Of a stretch of 64,000 nucleotides of DNA, positions 18,905-32,826 are shown in pieces. The translations under genes and the position numbers were made by a program. Source of the stretch: Williamsia sp. DF01-3. Its GTDB lineage: Bacteria > Actinomycetota > Actinomycetes > Mycobacteriales > Mycobacteriaceae. Each line of letters starts with the position of its first letter. Position 1 is the stretch's first letter. The stretch is taken from NCBI RefSeq assembly GCF_023051145.1, contig NZ_JALKFS010000005.1:3923733-3987732 (forward strand), given 5' to 3'. The notes below the pieces were generated by a model. That model made no database searches and was not told the origin of the DNA. It was given only the letters and a program-made list of their open reading frames with translations.

Positions 18905-19870
18905 ATGGCAGCTAGCTCGCACGGCGAGCCGATCGAGATCTCCGTGGGCGACCGCGTCGTGCGCGTATCGAGTCCTGAACGGGTGTACTTCCCTGCCCGG
19001 GGCGAAACCAAGCTGGATCTGGTCAACTACTACCTCGCCGTCGGTGACGGAATCGTCCGCGCCCTGCTCGACAGGCCATGCATGTTGCACCGGTATCCCA
19101 AGGGCGTTGCCGGACAGAAGGTGCATCAGAAGCGCATCCCGTCCGGAGCACCTCCCTGGCTCGAGACGGTGAACATTTACTTCCCCCGATTCGGCCGGAC
19201 GGCCGACGAGGTCTGCGTCACCGAATTGGGCAGTGTCATCTGGGCGGTCCAGATGTCGACCGTCGAGTTCCACCCGTGGAACTCGCGTCGTTACGACACC
19301 GAGAAGCCTGACGAATGGCGCATCGACCTCGACCCGATGCCCGACTGCCCGTTCGACCGGGTGCGCCGCAGTGCACACGTCGCCCATGAGGTACTCGATG
19401 AGTTGGGCATAACCGGCTATCCGAAGACATCCGGCGGCTCGGGCCTACACATCTACGTTCGGATCGAGCCCGAGTGGGGTTTCGCCGACGTCCGCCGCGC
19501 GGCTCATGCCTTTGCCCGGGAGGTGGAACGCCGCGCCCCTGACGACGTGACCACCACCTGGTGGCGCAAGGACCGCGACCCCGCCGCCGTGTTCGTCGAC
19601 TACAACCAGAACACCCGCGACCACACGATCGCGAGCGCCTACTCGGTTCGGGGCAACCCGGAGGGAACGGTGTCCACCCCGATCCGCTGGGACGAGATCG
19701 ACGATGTGGAACCGAAGGAGTTCACGATCGCGACGGTTCCGGCCCGGTTCGCCGAACTCGGTGACCTGCATTCGGCGATCGACGACCACGCCTACCGGCT
19801 GGACACACTCCTCGAATGGGCCGACCGCGACGAGCGTGAGGGTGCCACACCGCCGCCTGAGCCCGAGTGA
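18905..19870 (+). CDS. Stand-alone LigD-type polymerase domain (AEP/PolDom)
   Basis: A 321-aa archaeo-eukaryotic primase superfamily protein like the polymerase domain of LigD, but with no ligase or nuclease domain. All three catalytic motifs are visible: DLD at 141-143 (metal binding), SGGSGLH at 176-182 and the third acidic residue Asp232 in FVDYNQN. In mycobacteria such stand-alone PolDoms (PolD1/PolD2) add ribonucleotides or fill gaps in DNA repair. TACTGT lies 7 nt before the ATG. It is divergent from echA and convergent with the Nudix gene. Confidence 0.9.
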   Translation: MAASSHGEPIEISVGDRVVRVSSPERVYFPARGETKLDLVNYYLAVGDGIVRALLDRPCMLHRYPKGVAGQKVHQKRIPSGAPPWLETVNIYFPRFGRTADEVCVTELGSVIWAVQMSTVEFHPWNSRRYDTEKPDEWRIDLDPMPDCPFDRVRRSAHVAHEVLDELGITGYPKTSGGSGLHIYVRIEPEWGFADVRRAAHAFAREVERRAPDDVTTTWWRKDRDPAAVFVDYNQNTRDHTIASAYSVRGNPEGTVSTPIRWDEIDDVEPKEFTIATVPARFAELGDLHSAIDDHAYRLDTLLEWADRDEREGATPPPEPE

Positions 19871-19874
19871 CCCC

Positions 19875-20684
19875 TCAGGCCAGGTCCGTCCGATAGCGGC
19901 GGTAGTCGGATTCCCCGTCGAACCGGACACGCATCCGCTCGCCGGTCGACACGACCTCGGGGAGGATCGTCTCGATCTCGCGTTCGGCCGCGAGCAGGTC
20001 GGCAAGACTGCCGTAGGAGCTGATCTCCTTGAGTTGAGTCCAGGTGGGCGGCAACAGGAAGTGTTTCCCGTCGTCCCAGGCCTCGAGCGCCGCACGTGGC
20101 GTCGCCCACGCTGTCTCCGCGGCCTCGGTGGTCTCGCCGTCTGCCTGTTGGCCTTTGGGCAGAGCAGCGAGGAAGAACCTGGTGTCGTAGCGACGGATCT
20201 CCCCGATCGGCGTGATCCAGTGCGCGAGCGGACGCAACAGGTCCGCGCGCAACGACAGGTCGTGCTCACGGAGGAACTGGGCGAACGACAACGATTTGTC
20301 GACGAGAGCTGCCCTCTCGGCGGTGAGGGCAGAGGTGTCGGGGAACGTGCCATCCGGGCGTGCGGCAAGCAGCACACCGCATTCCTCGAACAGCTCACGA
20401 ACGGCCGCGCACACCAGGGCCTGTGCTGTCGCGGCATCGGTGTTGAAGCGCTCCGCCCACCAGTGCTCGTCGGGCCCGATCCATGCGAGATCAGCCTCGG
20501 CGTCGCGGCGGTCGACGCCGCCACCCGGGAACACGGTCATCCCCCCGGCAAACGCCATCTGCTTGACCCGCCGCATCAGGAAGACCTCGATGGGCCGCCC
20601 ATCCGCTCCGCCGCGGACGAGAACCACCGTTGCCGCATCGCGCAGAGGGACGGACTCGGGATCGGAGACCTGCCCGAACGTCAT
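19875..20684 (-). CDS. Nudix hydrolase (Rv3040c-like)
   Basis: A 269-aa Nudix-superfamily protein. GGMTVFPGGGVD and AAVRELFEECGVLL give the Nudix helix RELFEECG, interrupted by an insertion, as in the larger mycobacterial members. The substrate is unknown, perhaps a CoA or nucleotide sugar. Its start overlaps the stop of the ABC ATPase gene by 4 nt. Confidence 0.88.
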   Translation of the reverse strand: MTFGQVSDPESVPLRDAATVVLVRGGADGRPIEVFLMRRVKQMAFAGGMTVFPGGGVDRRDAEADLAWIGPDEHWWAERFNTDAATAQALVCAAVRELFEECGVLLAARPDGTFPDTSALTAERAALVDKSLSFAQFLREHDLSLRADLLRPLAHWITPIGEIRRYDTRFFLAALPKGQQADGETTEAAETAWATPRAALEAWDDGKHFLLPPTWTQLKEISSYGSLADLLAAEREIETILPEVVSTGERMRVRFDGESDYRRYRTDLA

Positions 20685-21511
20685 TCGGCACGCCGCCGAT
20701 GCCCGCCCGCGCGACGTGCCCGCCGAGCGAAGAAACGACCGCCGGTGTTGGTCAGCACGATCGACTGGCTGAAGGCGCTCGACAGGTTCTCCGACGTGAC
20801 CACATCCTCGATCAGGCCTTGGGCGACCACCGCACCCTCCTTCAGGAGCATCGCGTGTGTGAACCCGTTCGGGATCTCTTCCACATGATGTGTCACCAGA
20901 ACGATCGCCGGGGCGTCGGGGTCGGAGGCGAGGACCTCGAGTCTCGCGACCAGTTCTTCGCGCCCGCCCAGGTCGAGCCCTGCGGCCGGTTCATCGAGAA
21001 GGAGCAGCTCGGGATTGATCATCAGGGCACGCGCGACCAGAACCCGTTTGCGCTCGCCCTCGGACAACGTGCCGAAGGTGCGGTCGGCGAGGTGTTCGGC
21101 ACCCATCGATTCGAGGGTTTCCAGGGCCTGTTCGCGGTCGACCTGGTCGTACTCCTCTTTCCATCGGCCGAGCACCGAGTAGCCGGCGGAGATGACGAGG
21201 TCACTCACCTTTTCGTCATCGGGGATGCGTTCGCCGAGCAACGCTGACGTGACGCCGATACGAGTGGTGAGCTCTCTCATCTCGGTACGACCGACCTGCT
21301 CACCCAGCAAGAAAGCGCTTCCACTGCTCGGATGGGTCTGCGCGGCGGCCATGCGCATCAGCGAGGTCTTCCCGGCCCCGTTGGGACCGAGGATCACCCA
21401 CCGTTCGTCCAGTTCCACCTTCCAGGTGATCGGCCCCACCAAGGTGTTGCCGGAGCGTCGCAGGGCGACATCCTCGAAGTCGATCAGCAGGTCCGGATCC
21501 GTTTCACGCAC
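20681..21511 (-). CDS. ABC transporter ATP-binding protein (Rv3041c-like)
   Basis: A 276-aa ABC ATPase with Walker A GPNGAGKTSLM, signature LSEGERKRVLVARAL, Walker B LLLLDEPAAGLD and the H-loop VTHHVEE. No permease is encoded nearby, so the partner is unknown. I chose the GTG at 21511 because the family homology begins soon after (LLIDFEDVALRR) and a GGGGGG tract precedes it; a longer 297-aa form would begin at 21574. It is followed by Nudix in an ATGA overlap. Confidence 0.88.
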   Translation of the reverse strand: MRETDPDLLIDFEDVALRRSGNTLVGPITWKVELDERWVILGPNGAGKTSLMRMAAAQTHPSSGSAFLLGEQVGRTEMRELTTRIGVTSALLGERIPDDEKVSDLVISAGYSVLGRWKEEYDQVDREQALETLESMGAEHLADRTFGTLSEGERKRVLVARALMINPELLLLDEPAAGLDLGGREELVARLEVLASDPDAPAIVLVTHHVEEIPNGFTHAMLLKEGAVVAQGLIEDVVTSENLSSAFSQSIVLTNTGGRFFARRARRAGGHRRRAE

Positions 21512-21601
21512 CCCCCTATCGTGCCGCACCGGGACACGAAGACGACGCAGGCGGGCCGAATACGTCCGGTACATTGCCGACCGGGTTTGTGGTCCCCGAG
21601 G

Positions 21602-22045
21602 TCAGTGCATGGTGAAGTCGGCAAAGTCGAAGCCGGGCACGACAATACAACTGACCAGCGACGGTTCGTCTCCCTGCGGCTGCGCGCGCTGCCATTCGCC
21701 AGGCGCGACGATGTACTGCGGGCGATGACCGGCGGTGATGTCGGCGCCGACCAGCACGGTTCGTTCACCGGCAGGCTCAGGTCCGTCACCACCGAGACCG
21801 AGGGCCACCGGAGCCCCGCGGTGATACAGCCAGATCTCAGCGCTGCGCACGGTATGCCACGCGGATTGTTGTCCCGGCAACAGCAGGAACAAGATTGCCG
21901 TCCCGGCCGCTCGCTCAGCCGGATACCCCTGCGGCAGAGCATCTTTCGGGATAGTCAGGTCGCTCACCCAGGTCTGCCGGTAGAACCCGCCTTCAGGATG
22001 CGGTTCCAGTTGCAGTTGGGCGGCCCAGTCGGGGAGCTCGGTCAT
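21602..22045 (-). CDS. Cupin DUF985 family protein
   Basis: A 147-aa cupin of the DUF985 family: HPEGGFYRQTW, FLLLPGQQSAWHTVRSAEIWLYHRG and VAPGEWQRAQP are typical. Members are small beta-barrel proteins, with the metal-binding histidine in the AWH stretch; function unknown. It lies 9 nt after the Pth-like gene, so it is co-transcribed in the serB-Pth-cupin run. Confidence 0.85.
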   Translation of the reverse strand: MTELPDWAAQLQLEPHPEGGFYRQTWVSDLTIPKDALPQGYPAERAAGTAILFLLLPGQQSAWHTVRSAEIWLYHRGAPVALGLGGDGPEPAGERTVLVGADITAGHRPQYIVAPGEWQRAQPQGDEPSLVSCIVVPGFDFADFTMH

Positions 22046-22054
22046 GGCGCCAGA

Positions 22055-22812
22055 CTAATCGGCAGAGCCCAGGCCGTCCTGCCCTATTTCGGCGATCACG
22101 GTCACCGAGCCCGGCGCGATCTCGGTGAAGCCGGCATCGCGCACAGCAACCGCATGGCCGGTGAGGTCGGCGTCGATCAACCTGGTCCAGTCGGTCGGCG
22201 ACGCGGTGCGTACCCGTACTGGACATCCATCGGACCACCATCGCTCGGCGTCCTCCGAGGACATCAACCGGACGACCAGCATCGCAGCGTGCCCGACCTG
22301 CGCGGCCAGCTTCCCGACCGTCATCTCGAGAGTCGGATTGACCCACAACACCGGCCCGGTGCCCACGTCGGCATCGTCGCCGGGCACGTCGGTGCCCCCG
22401 ATCTGGAGGCGTCCGATCCGCCGATCGATGTCGCCGACCGGTCCGGGGACGATGGCCCGGGCCTCGGCCGAACCGCATCGTGCGGTGACCCCCGGGACTT
22501 CTTGTGCCGCACTCCAATGCGATCCACGTGCGCGGCGCGCGATCTTACGGATCCGCGCGTCGCACCACGCGTCCATCGGTTCCGACCACGGGCCGTCGCC
22601 GCCCGAGCGCGGATCGAGGCACAATGCCGCGACCGCTGAAGCCGCAGCGTTGAGCAGCTCGGTCCTGGGCGGAGGATCGGTCTTGGGGATGTGCAGCACC
22701 ATCGGCATCGCCAGCACCTGGCCCGGATCCACCGGATCCGAACCGCCACCGACGTACTCGGTCAGGCGCCGGTACCGCTGCACAAAAGTGTTGTCGGCGT
22801 CGGGCGCGACCA

Positions 22813-22813
<1 letters not shown>
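22055..22813 (-). CDS. Peptidyl-tRNA hydrolase Pth2-like protein
   Basis: A 252-aa protein whose C-terminal half (about 155-250) resembles the Pth2 fold: GKLAAQVGHAAMLVVRLM, and the TSPTDWT and AVRDAGFTEI segments. The N-terminal half is not recognisable to me. A role as a peptidyl-tRNA hydrolase is plausible but unproven. The start overlaps the serB stop by 1 nt (TGATG). Confidence 0.7.
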
Positions 22814-25841
<3,028 letters not shown>

Positions 25842-25902
25842 TGATCCTCCTGTGGCCGATCTGCTCATCTGTGTGTTGGGCAGCATGACGTGAAACTCAG
25901 CT

Positions 25903-25956
25903 GATCGTAAACCCTCACACCCTCATGAGCCGAGCCGGTCCTACGAACTGTCGTAG
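25903..25956 (-). promoter_or_regulatory. ctaD copy A promoter with palindromic operator
   Basis: On the minus strand a -10-like TACGAT (25903-25908) lies 62 nt before the GTG. Upstream is the palindrome CTACGAACTGTCGTAG (25941-25956; reads CTACGACAGTTCGTAG on the coding strand). The same arrangement stands before copy B, so it is likely a conserved regulator site; the position upstream of -35 suits an activator. Confidence 0.65.
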
Positions 25957-25994
25957 CGCGTCGTCGTCGCCCGGCTCGGAAAGCTCGCACACAG

Positions 25995-26031
25995 CACCGC
26001 GGCGGCACTGAAAACCAGTGCCGCCGCGGTG
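25995..26031 (-). terminator. Terminator after ctaD copy B
   Basis: A perfect 16-bp stem (CACCGCGGCGGCACTG and its complement) with a 5-nt loop, 23 nt beyond the copy B stop on the minus strand. It separates the two ctaD units, so each copy has its own promoter and terminator or readthrough to serB. Confidence 0.88.
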
Positions 26032-26054
26032 TGAGAGAACTCAGTTGTGCCTGG

Positions 26055-27824
26055 TCAGCTCGGATCGGGATCCGTCGAGGACTCGTGCGTGCCGACTGTG
26101 AGTGGATCACGCTTGGCATGTTCTGCTTTTTCGCTGGCATGGCCGACGTGTGCTTCTTCGCGCATCCGGTCGACCATGTGCGGGTAATGCAACTCGAACG
26201 CCGGACGCTCCGAACGGATCCGGGGCAGCTCGGTGAAGTTGTGCCGCGGCGGCGGGCAACTGGTCGCCCACTCCAACGAGTTACCAAAGCCCCACGGATC
26301 ATCCACCGTCACCACCTCGCCATACCGGTAGCTACGGAACACATTCCACAAGAACGGCAACGTCGAAGCACCCAGAATGAACGCACCCACCGTCGACACA
26401 ATGTTCAACGACGTGAACCCATCCGTGGACAGGTAATCGGCATACCGACGCGGCATACCCTCGTTACCCACCCAGTGCTGCACCAAGAACGTCGTGTGGA
26501 ACCCGATCATCGTCAACCAGAAGTGGATCTTGCCCAAACGCTCATCAAGCATCCGGCCAGTCATCTTCGGGAACCAGAAATAGATACCGGCGTACGTCGC
26601 GAACACGATCGTGCCGAACAACACGTAATGGAAGTGCGCCACCACGAAGTAACTGTCAGACAGGTGGAAATCCAACGGCGGGCTCGCCAGCAACACACCG
26701 GTCAGACCACCGAACAAGAACGTCACCAAAAAGCCCACCGAAAACAGCATCGGCGTCTCGAACGTGATGTGACCCTTCCACATCGTCCCGATCCAGTTGA
26801 AGAACTTCACACCCGTCGGCACCGCGATGATGAACGTCATGAACGAGAAGAACGGCAACAGCACAGCCCCGGTGGCATACATGTGATGGGCCCACACCGC
26901 CACCGACAAAGCCGCAATCGCCAAGGTCGCATAGACGAGTGTGGAGTAGCCGAAGATGGGCTTGCGCGAGAAGACCGGGAAGATCTCCGACACGATCCCG
27001 AAGAACGGCAACGCAATGATGTACACCTCGGGATGACCGAAGAACCAGAACAAGTGCTGCCACAAAATCGCACCACCATTGGACGGGTCATACAGATGCG
27101 CCCCGAACTGCCGATCAACCTCCAACCCCATCAACGCCGCCGTCAACAACGGGAACGCCAGCAAGATCAGCACACTCGTCACCAAAATGTTCCAAGTGAA
27201 AATCGGCATCCGGAACATCGTCATACCCGGCGCACGCAAACACACCACCGTCGTGATCATGTTCACCGCACCCAAAATCGTGCCCAGACCCGACACACCC
27301 AGACCCAAAATCCACATATCCGCACCCGGACCCGGCGAATGCACCGCATCGGTCAACGGCGTATACGCAGTCCAACCGAAGTCAGCCGCACCACCGGGAG
27401 TGATGAACCCGGCAATCGCCACCGTCGAACCAAACACGAACAACCAAAAACTGAACGCATTCAACCGCGGGAACGCCACATCCGGCGCACCGATCTGCAA
27501 CGGCAACACCACGTTGGCAAACCCGATCACAATCGGCGTCGCATACATCAGCAACATCACCGTGCCATGCATGGTGAACAACTGGTTGTACTGCTCAGTC
27601 GACAAGAACTGCAGACCAGGCACCGTCAACTCAGAACGCATCAGCAACGCCATCAAGCCACCGATGAGGAAAAACGCAAAACACGCAACCAAATACATGA
27701 TGCCCAGCATCTTGTGATCGGTCGTCGTCAACATCTTGTAGATGAACGAACCCTTGGCACCCGTGCGCTCGGGATAAGGCCGAACCGGAGCCACCTGAGT
27801 GGTGGGCTGGTCTACCGCGGTCAC
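26055..27824 (-). CDS. ctaD: Cytochrome c oxidase subunit I, aa3 type (copy B)
   Basis: Second 589-aa subunit I gene, essentially the same as copy A, with the same GTG start and AGGAGGATCA ribosome-binding site. Only the C-terminal tail and a few 3' codons differ ([18 protein letters not shown]). All haem and CuB ligands match those of copy A. It is divergent from fecB and has its own hairpin terminator. In M. tuberculosis ctaD is single in this position, so the second copy is an addition in this lineage. Confidence 0.97.
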   Translation of the reverse strand: MTAVDQPTTQVAPVRPYPERTGAKGSFIYKMLTTTDHKMLGIMYLVACFAFFLIGGLMALLMRSELTVPGLQFLSTEQYNQLFTMHGTVMLLMYATPIVIGFANVVLPLQIGAPDVAFPRLNAFSFWLFVFGSTVAIAGFITPGGAADFGWTAYTPLTDAVHSPGPGADMWILGLGVSGLGTILGAVNMITTVVCLRAPGMTMFRMPIFTWNILVTSVLILLAFPLLTAALMGLEVDRQFGAHLYDPSNGGAILWQHLFWFFGHPEVYIIALPFFGIVSEIFPVFSRKPIFGYSTLVYATLAIAALSVAVWAHHMYATGAVLLPFFSFMTFIIAVPTGVKFFNWIGTMWKGHITFETPMLFSVGFLVTFLFGGLTGVLLASPPLDFHLSDSYFVVAHFHYVLFGTIVFATYAGIYFWFPKMTGRMLDERLGKIHFWLTMIGFHTTFLVQHWVGNEGMPRRYADYLSTDGFTSLNIVSTVGAFILGASTLPFLWNVFRSYRYGEVVTVDDPWGFGNSLEWATSCPPPRHNFTELPRIRSERPAFELHYPHMVDRMREEAHVGHASEKAEHAKRDPLTVGTHESSTDPDPS

Positions 27825-27835
27825 TGATCCTCCTG
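26125..27835 (-). repeat. Direct repeat, ctaD copy B block
   Basis: Partner of 24142-25852. No differences were noticed between the two blocks on reading by eye. The flanking 5' and 3' sequences differ. Confidence 0.9.
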
Positions 27836-27922
27836 CCTGCGTGGCCTCTCGCCTGCGTCAGGTGCGGAAGTGTGTTCCGCGGAGGACGTTGGGGCGACGG
27901 CCATGAATGTGCGCTGATGTTG

Positions 27923-27975
27923 ATCCTAGACCCTCATACGGCCCGCAGCCGATCGGGTCCTACGAACTGTCGTAG
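27923..27975 (-). promoter_or_regulatory. ctaD copy B promoter with palindromic operator
   Basis: A -10-like TAGGAT (27923-27928, minus strand) and the palindrome CTACGAACTGTCGTAG (27960-27975) repeat the copy A arrangement; the palindrome begins 32 nt upstream of the -10 here and 33 nt in copy A. The same 258-nt divergent region also serves fecB on the plus strand. It holds a small inverted repeat (GCGGAA and TTCCGC) near 27867 and nothing else I recognise. Confidence 0.65.
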
Positions 27976-28092
27976 TCGATCCGGGGGTGGGCAAACGCGG
28001 CTTTCGACATCGGTCTCCACCCGGCGGAGCAGTGCTAGTTTGTTCGGGATTCAGCCGTCATCGGGCCGCAACCGAAGAGTGGAAGAGAACCT

Positions 28093-29073
28093 GTGAGCGA
28101 AGTGATCCGTCGCCGTCGCGCCCTGGCGACTCTTGCGCTTGCCACCCTGGTCAGCGCAGGTGTGAGTGGATGCCTCGACTCGTCTGTACCCGAGGGCGAA
28201 GGGTCGATCGTGAAGACGACGACACGTATCGCCTCGGTCGATCTCGCGGACCCCGATCGCCACAAGAACCAGACATGTCAAACACCGGCACCGGTCGACT
28301 CCGGAGCCCCCGACCCCAGTCGCATCCTGGTCGCGGACCCGAGCCTCCTCGACGCTCTGTGCGCGCTCGGCGTGCAGGGCAAAGTGGTCGCATCCACCAC
28401 CGTCGGCGGCTCACTCCCCTCGTTCATGGGCACAGCGGTGCAGGATCTTCCCACCGTCGGTGAAAAGAGTCGGCCAGACGTCGCACGGGCGGCCGCGAGC
28501 AAACCTGACCTCCTGCTGACGGTCGGCGAATCCCCACTCGACGGTGCTGTGGGCTCGGTCCGGACCGTCCAGATCGACCCGGCGCAGGACTGGCGCGAGC
28601 GGTTCTCGGCGGTTGCCGAGGCGGTGGGCCGCGGTGACGCGGGCGAGCAACGACTGCGGGCCTACAAAGACGCCGCCAAGACCACCGGCGACCGACTCGG
28701 AGCGCGATACAACCAGGCCTCTCTCGTGCGGTTCGGCAAGGACTCCGAGACGGTGGAGGGCACCGACGGGTTCGCCGCGAGCGTCCTGACCGACATGGGT
28801 GTGCAACGTCCGCCCGGTCAGCGTGAGCCGGAGCCGACGCCGATAGACGACAAGAACTTCGAGATTGCCGACGGAGATGTCATCTACGTCGGATTCGACG
28901 GGCCTGCCGGGCTGGAGCACGGCACCTCGGTCCTTGAGAGCGATCGATGGCGCGACATGGGTGCACCGAGCTGGGGACGCGTGCGCATCGTGGAAGACGA
29001 GGTCTGGTTCGGCTCGGGAGGACTGTCGGCGGCGAACATAGTGCTCTTCAACGTCGGCAACTCATTGGTGTGA
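28093..29073 (+). CDS. fecB: FecB-like periplasmic binding lipoprotein
   Basis: A 326-aa exported lipoprotein of the helical-backbone metal/siderophore-binding family (ABC-type). The signal peptide ends in the lipobox VSGC with Cys27. The GTG has GGAAGAG upstream. The domain shows RILVADPSLLDALCALG and PDVARAAASKPDLLLTVGESP, typical of FecB. M. tuberculosis FecB (Rv3044) also sits beside ctaD. No permease or ATPase gene is adjacent. It probably binds iron-siderophore or haem complexes. Confidence 0.88.
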   Translation: MSEVIRRRRALATLALATLVSAGVSGCLDSSVPEGEGSIVKTTTRIASVDLADPDRHKNQTCQTPAPVDSGAPDPSRILVADPSLLDALCALGVQGKVVASTTVGGSLPSFMGTAVQDLPTVGEKSRPDVARAAASKPDLLLTVGESPLDGAVGSVRTVQIDPAQDWRERFSAVAEAVGRGDAGEQRLRAYKDAAKTTGDRLGARYNQASLVRFGKDSETVEGTDGFAASVLTDMGVQRPPGQREPEPTPIDDKNFEIADGDVIYVGFDGPAGLEHGTSVLESDRWRDMGAPSWGRVRIVEDEVWFGSGGLSAANIVLFNVGNSLV

Positions 29074-29121
29074 GACCCCCGTTTCCCAGGTTCGCCGAAG
29101 GCGTTCGACCAGATCATCGCG

Positions 29122-29487
29122 GCGGACTTCGTTGGAATCATCGTGGCTGGTGAGGCACATGTCATCCGCAATGCCGGCGGCGTGATCACGGACGATGAGA
29201 TCCGGTCAGTCGCCATCAGCCAGCGGCTGCTCGGCACCACCGAGATCATCCTGATCCACCACACCGACTGCGGCATGCTGACGTTCACCGACGACGACTT
29301 CAAACGAGCCATCCAGGACGAGGTCGGCGTGAAGGCGGCGTGGTCTGCCGAGGCGTTCAGCGACCTGGACGAAGACGTGCGGCAGTAAGTGGCGCGGATC
29401 GAGAAGTCCCCGTTCATCACCAAGACGACGTCGTTGCGCGGGTTTGTGTTCGATGTCGCCACCGGGAAACTCAACGAGGTCAGCTGA
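29122..29487 (+). pseudogene. Remnant of beta-carbonic anhydrase
   Basis: From 29143 the frame reads [13 protein letters not shown], then [13 protein letters not shown] and KRAIQDEVG, classic beta-carbonic anhydrase with the zinc His/Cys segment. A TAA at 29386-29388 interrupts it, after which the same frame continues to RGFVFDVATGKLNE and stops at 29487. The N-terminal third of the family, with the Cys-x-Asp-Ala-Arg zinc and active-site segment, is missing, and codons before 29143 are degenerate. The gene is truncated and has an internal stop, so I call it dead. A functional copy probably lies elsewhere. Confidence 0.85.
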
Positions 29488-29489
29488 GA

Positions 29490-29557
29490 AATTCGCTCCA
29501 CCTACGACAAAACGCTCCGGTTGCGGCCGGAGCGTCTTGTCGTAAGTGGAGCGAATT
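29490..29557 (-). terminator. Long hairpin terminator after nrdF
   Basis: A 31-nt inverted repeat around a 6-nt loop, about 10 nt beyond the nrdF stop. The two non-complementary positions become G-U pairs only in the minus-strand transcript, so it is folded for nrdF. It lies directly after the carbonic anhydrase remnant. Confidence 0.82.
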
Positions 29558-29567
29558 GTGGCGTGGG

Positions 29568-30593
<1,026 letters not shown>

Positions 30594-30636
30594 TCATCAT
30601 GAAAGTTGTTGTCGGCCAAACACATCGAGACAGCCA

Positions 30637-32826
30637 CTACAGCATGCAGGAGACGCAACCCTCCACCTCGGTCCCCTCGAGAGCCATCTGACGCAGCCGG
30701 ATGTAATACAGCGTCTTGATTCCCTTGCGCCATGCGTAGATCTGCGCCTTGTTCACGTCGCGAGTGGTCGCGGTGTCTTTGAAGAACAACGTGAGACTCA
30801 GCCCCTGGTCCACGTGCTGGGTGGCTGCGGCGTACGTGTCGATGATCTTCTCGTAGCCGATCTCGTACGCGTCCTGGTAGTAGTCCAGGTTGTCGTTGTC
30901 CATGTAGGGCGCCGGGTAGTACACGCGGCCGATCTTGCCCTCTTTGCGGATCTCCACCTTGGCGGCGACCGGGTGGATCGAGCTGGTCGAGTGGTTGATG
31001 TAGCTGATCGAACCCGTCGGCGGAACGGCCTGCAGGTTCTGGTTGTAGATCCCGTGCTCCTGCACGGACACCTTCAGCTCACGCCAGTCGTCCTGCGTGG
31101 GGATCGCGATCCCGGCCTGTCCGAACATCTCTCGGACCTTGTCGGTCTCCGGTGCCCAAGTGCGGTCGGTGTACTTGTCGAAGAACTCGCCGGTCGCGTA
31201 CTTCGACCGCTCGAATCCACCGAACGCCCTACCGCGCTCCTTGGCGATGCGGTTCGATGCGCGCAGCGCGTAGAAGAGCACGGTGTAGAAGTAGATGTTC
31301 GTGAAGTCGATACCCTCGGGCGATCCGTAGTAGACCCGCTCTCGCGCCAGGTAGCCGTGCAGGTTCATCTGCCCGAGGCCGATGGCGTGGGATTCGTTGT
31401 TGCCCTTCTGGATCGAGGGCACCGACGTGATCGCGGTCTGATCCGACACGGCCGTGAGCCCGCGGATCGCGGTCTCGATGGTGTGCGCGATGTCGGGCGA
31501 ATCCATCGTCTTGGCGATGTTCAGCGAACCCAGGTTGCACGAGATGTCTTTGCCGATGTTGGCGTAGGACAGGTCGTCGTTGAACTCCGAGGCCGTGGAG
31601 ACCTGCAGGATCTCCGAGCACAGGTTGGAGTGGGTGATCTTGCCGTCGATCGGGTTGGCGCGATTCACCGTGTCCTCGAACATGATGTACGGGTATCCCG
31701 ATTCGAACTGCAGCTCTGCCAGCGTCTGGAAGAACTCACGTGCCTTGATCTTGGACTTGCGAATCCGCTTGTCCTCCACCATTTCGTGGTACTTCTCGCT
31801 GACGTTGATGTCCGCGAACGGCACACCGTAGATCCGTTCGACGTCGTACGGGCTGAACAGATACATGTCGTCGTTGCGCTTGGCCAGCTCGAAGGTGATG
31901 TCAGGGATCACCACACCCAACGACAGCGTCTTGATGCGGATCTTCTCATCCGCGTTCTCGCGCTTGGTGTCGAGGAAGCGGTAGATGTCGGGATGGTGTG
32001 CATGCAGGTACACCGCACCCGCACCCTGCCGGGCACCGAGCTGGTTGGCGTAACTGAACGAGTCCTCGAGCAGCTTCATGATGGGGATGACACCCGAGCT
32101 CTGGTTCTCGATCTTCTTGATCGGGGCACCGTGCTCACGAATGTTGCTCAGCAGCAAGGCCACTCCCCCGCCGCGCTTGGAGAGCTGCAGTGCGGAGTTG
32201 ATCGAGCGCCCGATCGATTCCATGTTGTCTTCGATGCGGAGCAGGAAGCACGACACCGGCTCGCCGCGTTGTTTCTTGCCCGAGTTGAGGAACGTGGGTG
32301 TGGCCGGCTGGAATCGGCCTTCGATGATCTCGTCGACGAGGTTGCGGGCCAGCGCGGTGTCCCCGTCGGCGAGGGTGAGAGCCACCATGGCGACACGGTC
32401 TTCGAACCGCTCGAGGTACCGCTTACCGTCGAACGTCTTCAGCGTGTAAGAGGTGTAGTACTTGAACGCACCGAGGAACGTCGGGAACCGGAACTTCTTG
32501 CTGTAGGCGTGATCGAAGAGCCCCTTGACGAACTCGCGGTCGTACTTCGCCAAAACCTCTGGCTCGTAATAGTTTTCCTCGACAAGGTACTTGAGCTTCT
32601 CTTCCAGGTTGTGGAAGAAAACGGTGTTCTGGTTGACGTGTTGCAGGAAGTACTGATTGGCCGCTTCGCGATCCTTCTCGAACTGGATCTTGCCGTCTGC
32701 GTCGTACAGGTTCAGCATCGCGTTGAGCGAGTGGTAGTCCATCTCACCCGGGTTGTGTCCCGACGGGTCGGCATGTGCGCCTGACTTGCTTGCCGAGGTC
32801 TCTACTGCGGTTGCGGTTGGCGACAC
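30637..32826 (-). CDS. nrdE: Class Ib ribonucleotide reductase alpha subunit NrdE
   Basis: A 729-aa catalytic subunit reducing nucleoside diphosphates. Family features: [44 protein letters not shown] and the C-terminal redox Cys pair (CVSCML). The start is GTG at 32826, with AGGAG about 8 nt upstream; this leaves 25 nt of overlap with the nrdI end. It is part of nrdHIEF. Confidence 0.97.
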   Translation of the reverse strand: MSPTATAVETSASKSGAHADPSGHNPGEMDYHSLNAMLNLYDADGKIQFEKDREAANQYFLQHVNQNTVFFHNLEEKLKYLVEENYYEPEVLAKYDREFVKGLFDHAYSKKFRFPTFLGAFKYYTSYTLKTFDGKRYLERFEDRVAMVALTLADGDTALARNLVDEIIEGRFQPATPTFLNSGKKQRGEPVSCFLLRIEDNMESIGRSINSALQLSKRGGGVALLLSNIREHGAPIKKIENQSSGVIPIMKLLEDSFSYANQLGARQGAGAVYLHAHHPDIYRFLDTKRENADEKIRIKTLSLGVVIPDITFELAKRNDDMYLFSPYDVERIYGVPFADINVSEKYHEMVEDKRIRKSKIKAREFFQTLAELQFESGYPYIMFEDTVNRANPIDGKITHSNLCSEILQVSTASEFNDDLSYANIGKDISCNLGSLNIAKTMDSPDIAHTIETAIRGLTAVSDQTAITSVPSIQKGNNESHAIGLGQMNLHGYLARERVYYGSPEGIDFTNIYFYTVLFYALRASNRIAKERGRAFGGFERSKYATGEFFDKYTDRTWAPETDKVREMFGQAGIAIPTQDDWRELKVSVQEHGIYNQNLQAVPPTGSISYINHSTSSIHPVAAKVEIRKEGKIGRVYYPAPYMDNDNLDYYQDAYEIGYEKIIDTYAAATQHVDQGLSLTLFFKDTATTRDVNKAQIYAWRKGIKTLYYIRLRQMALEGTEVEGCVSCML

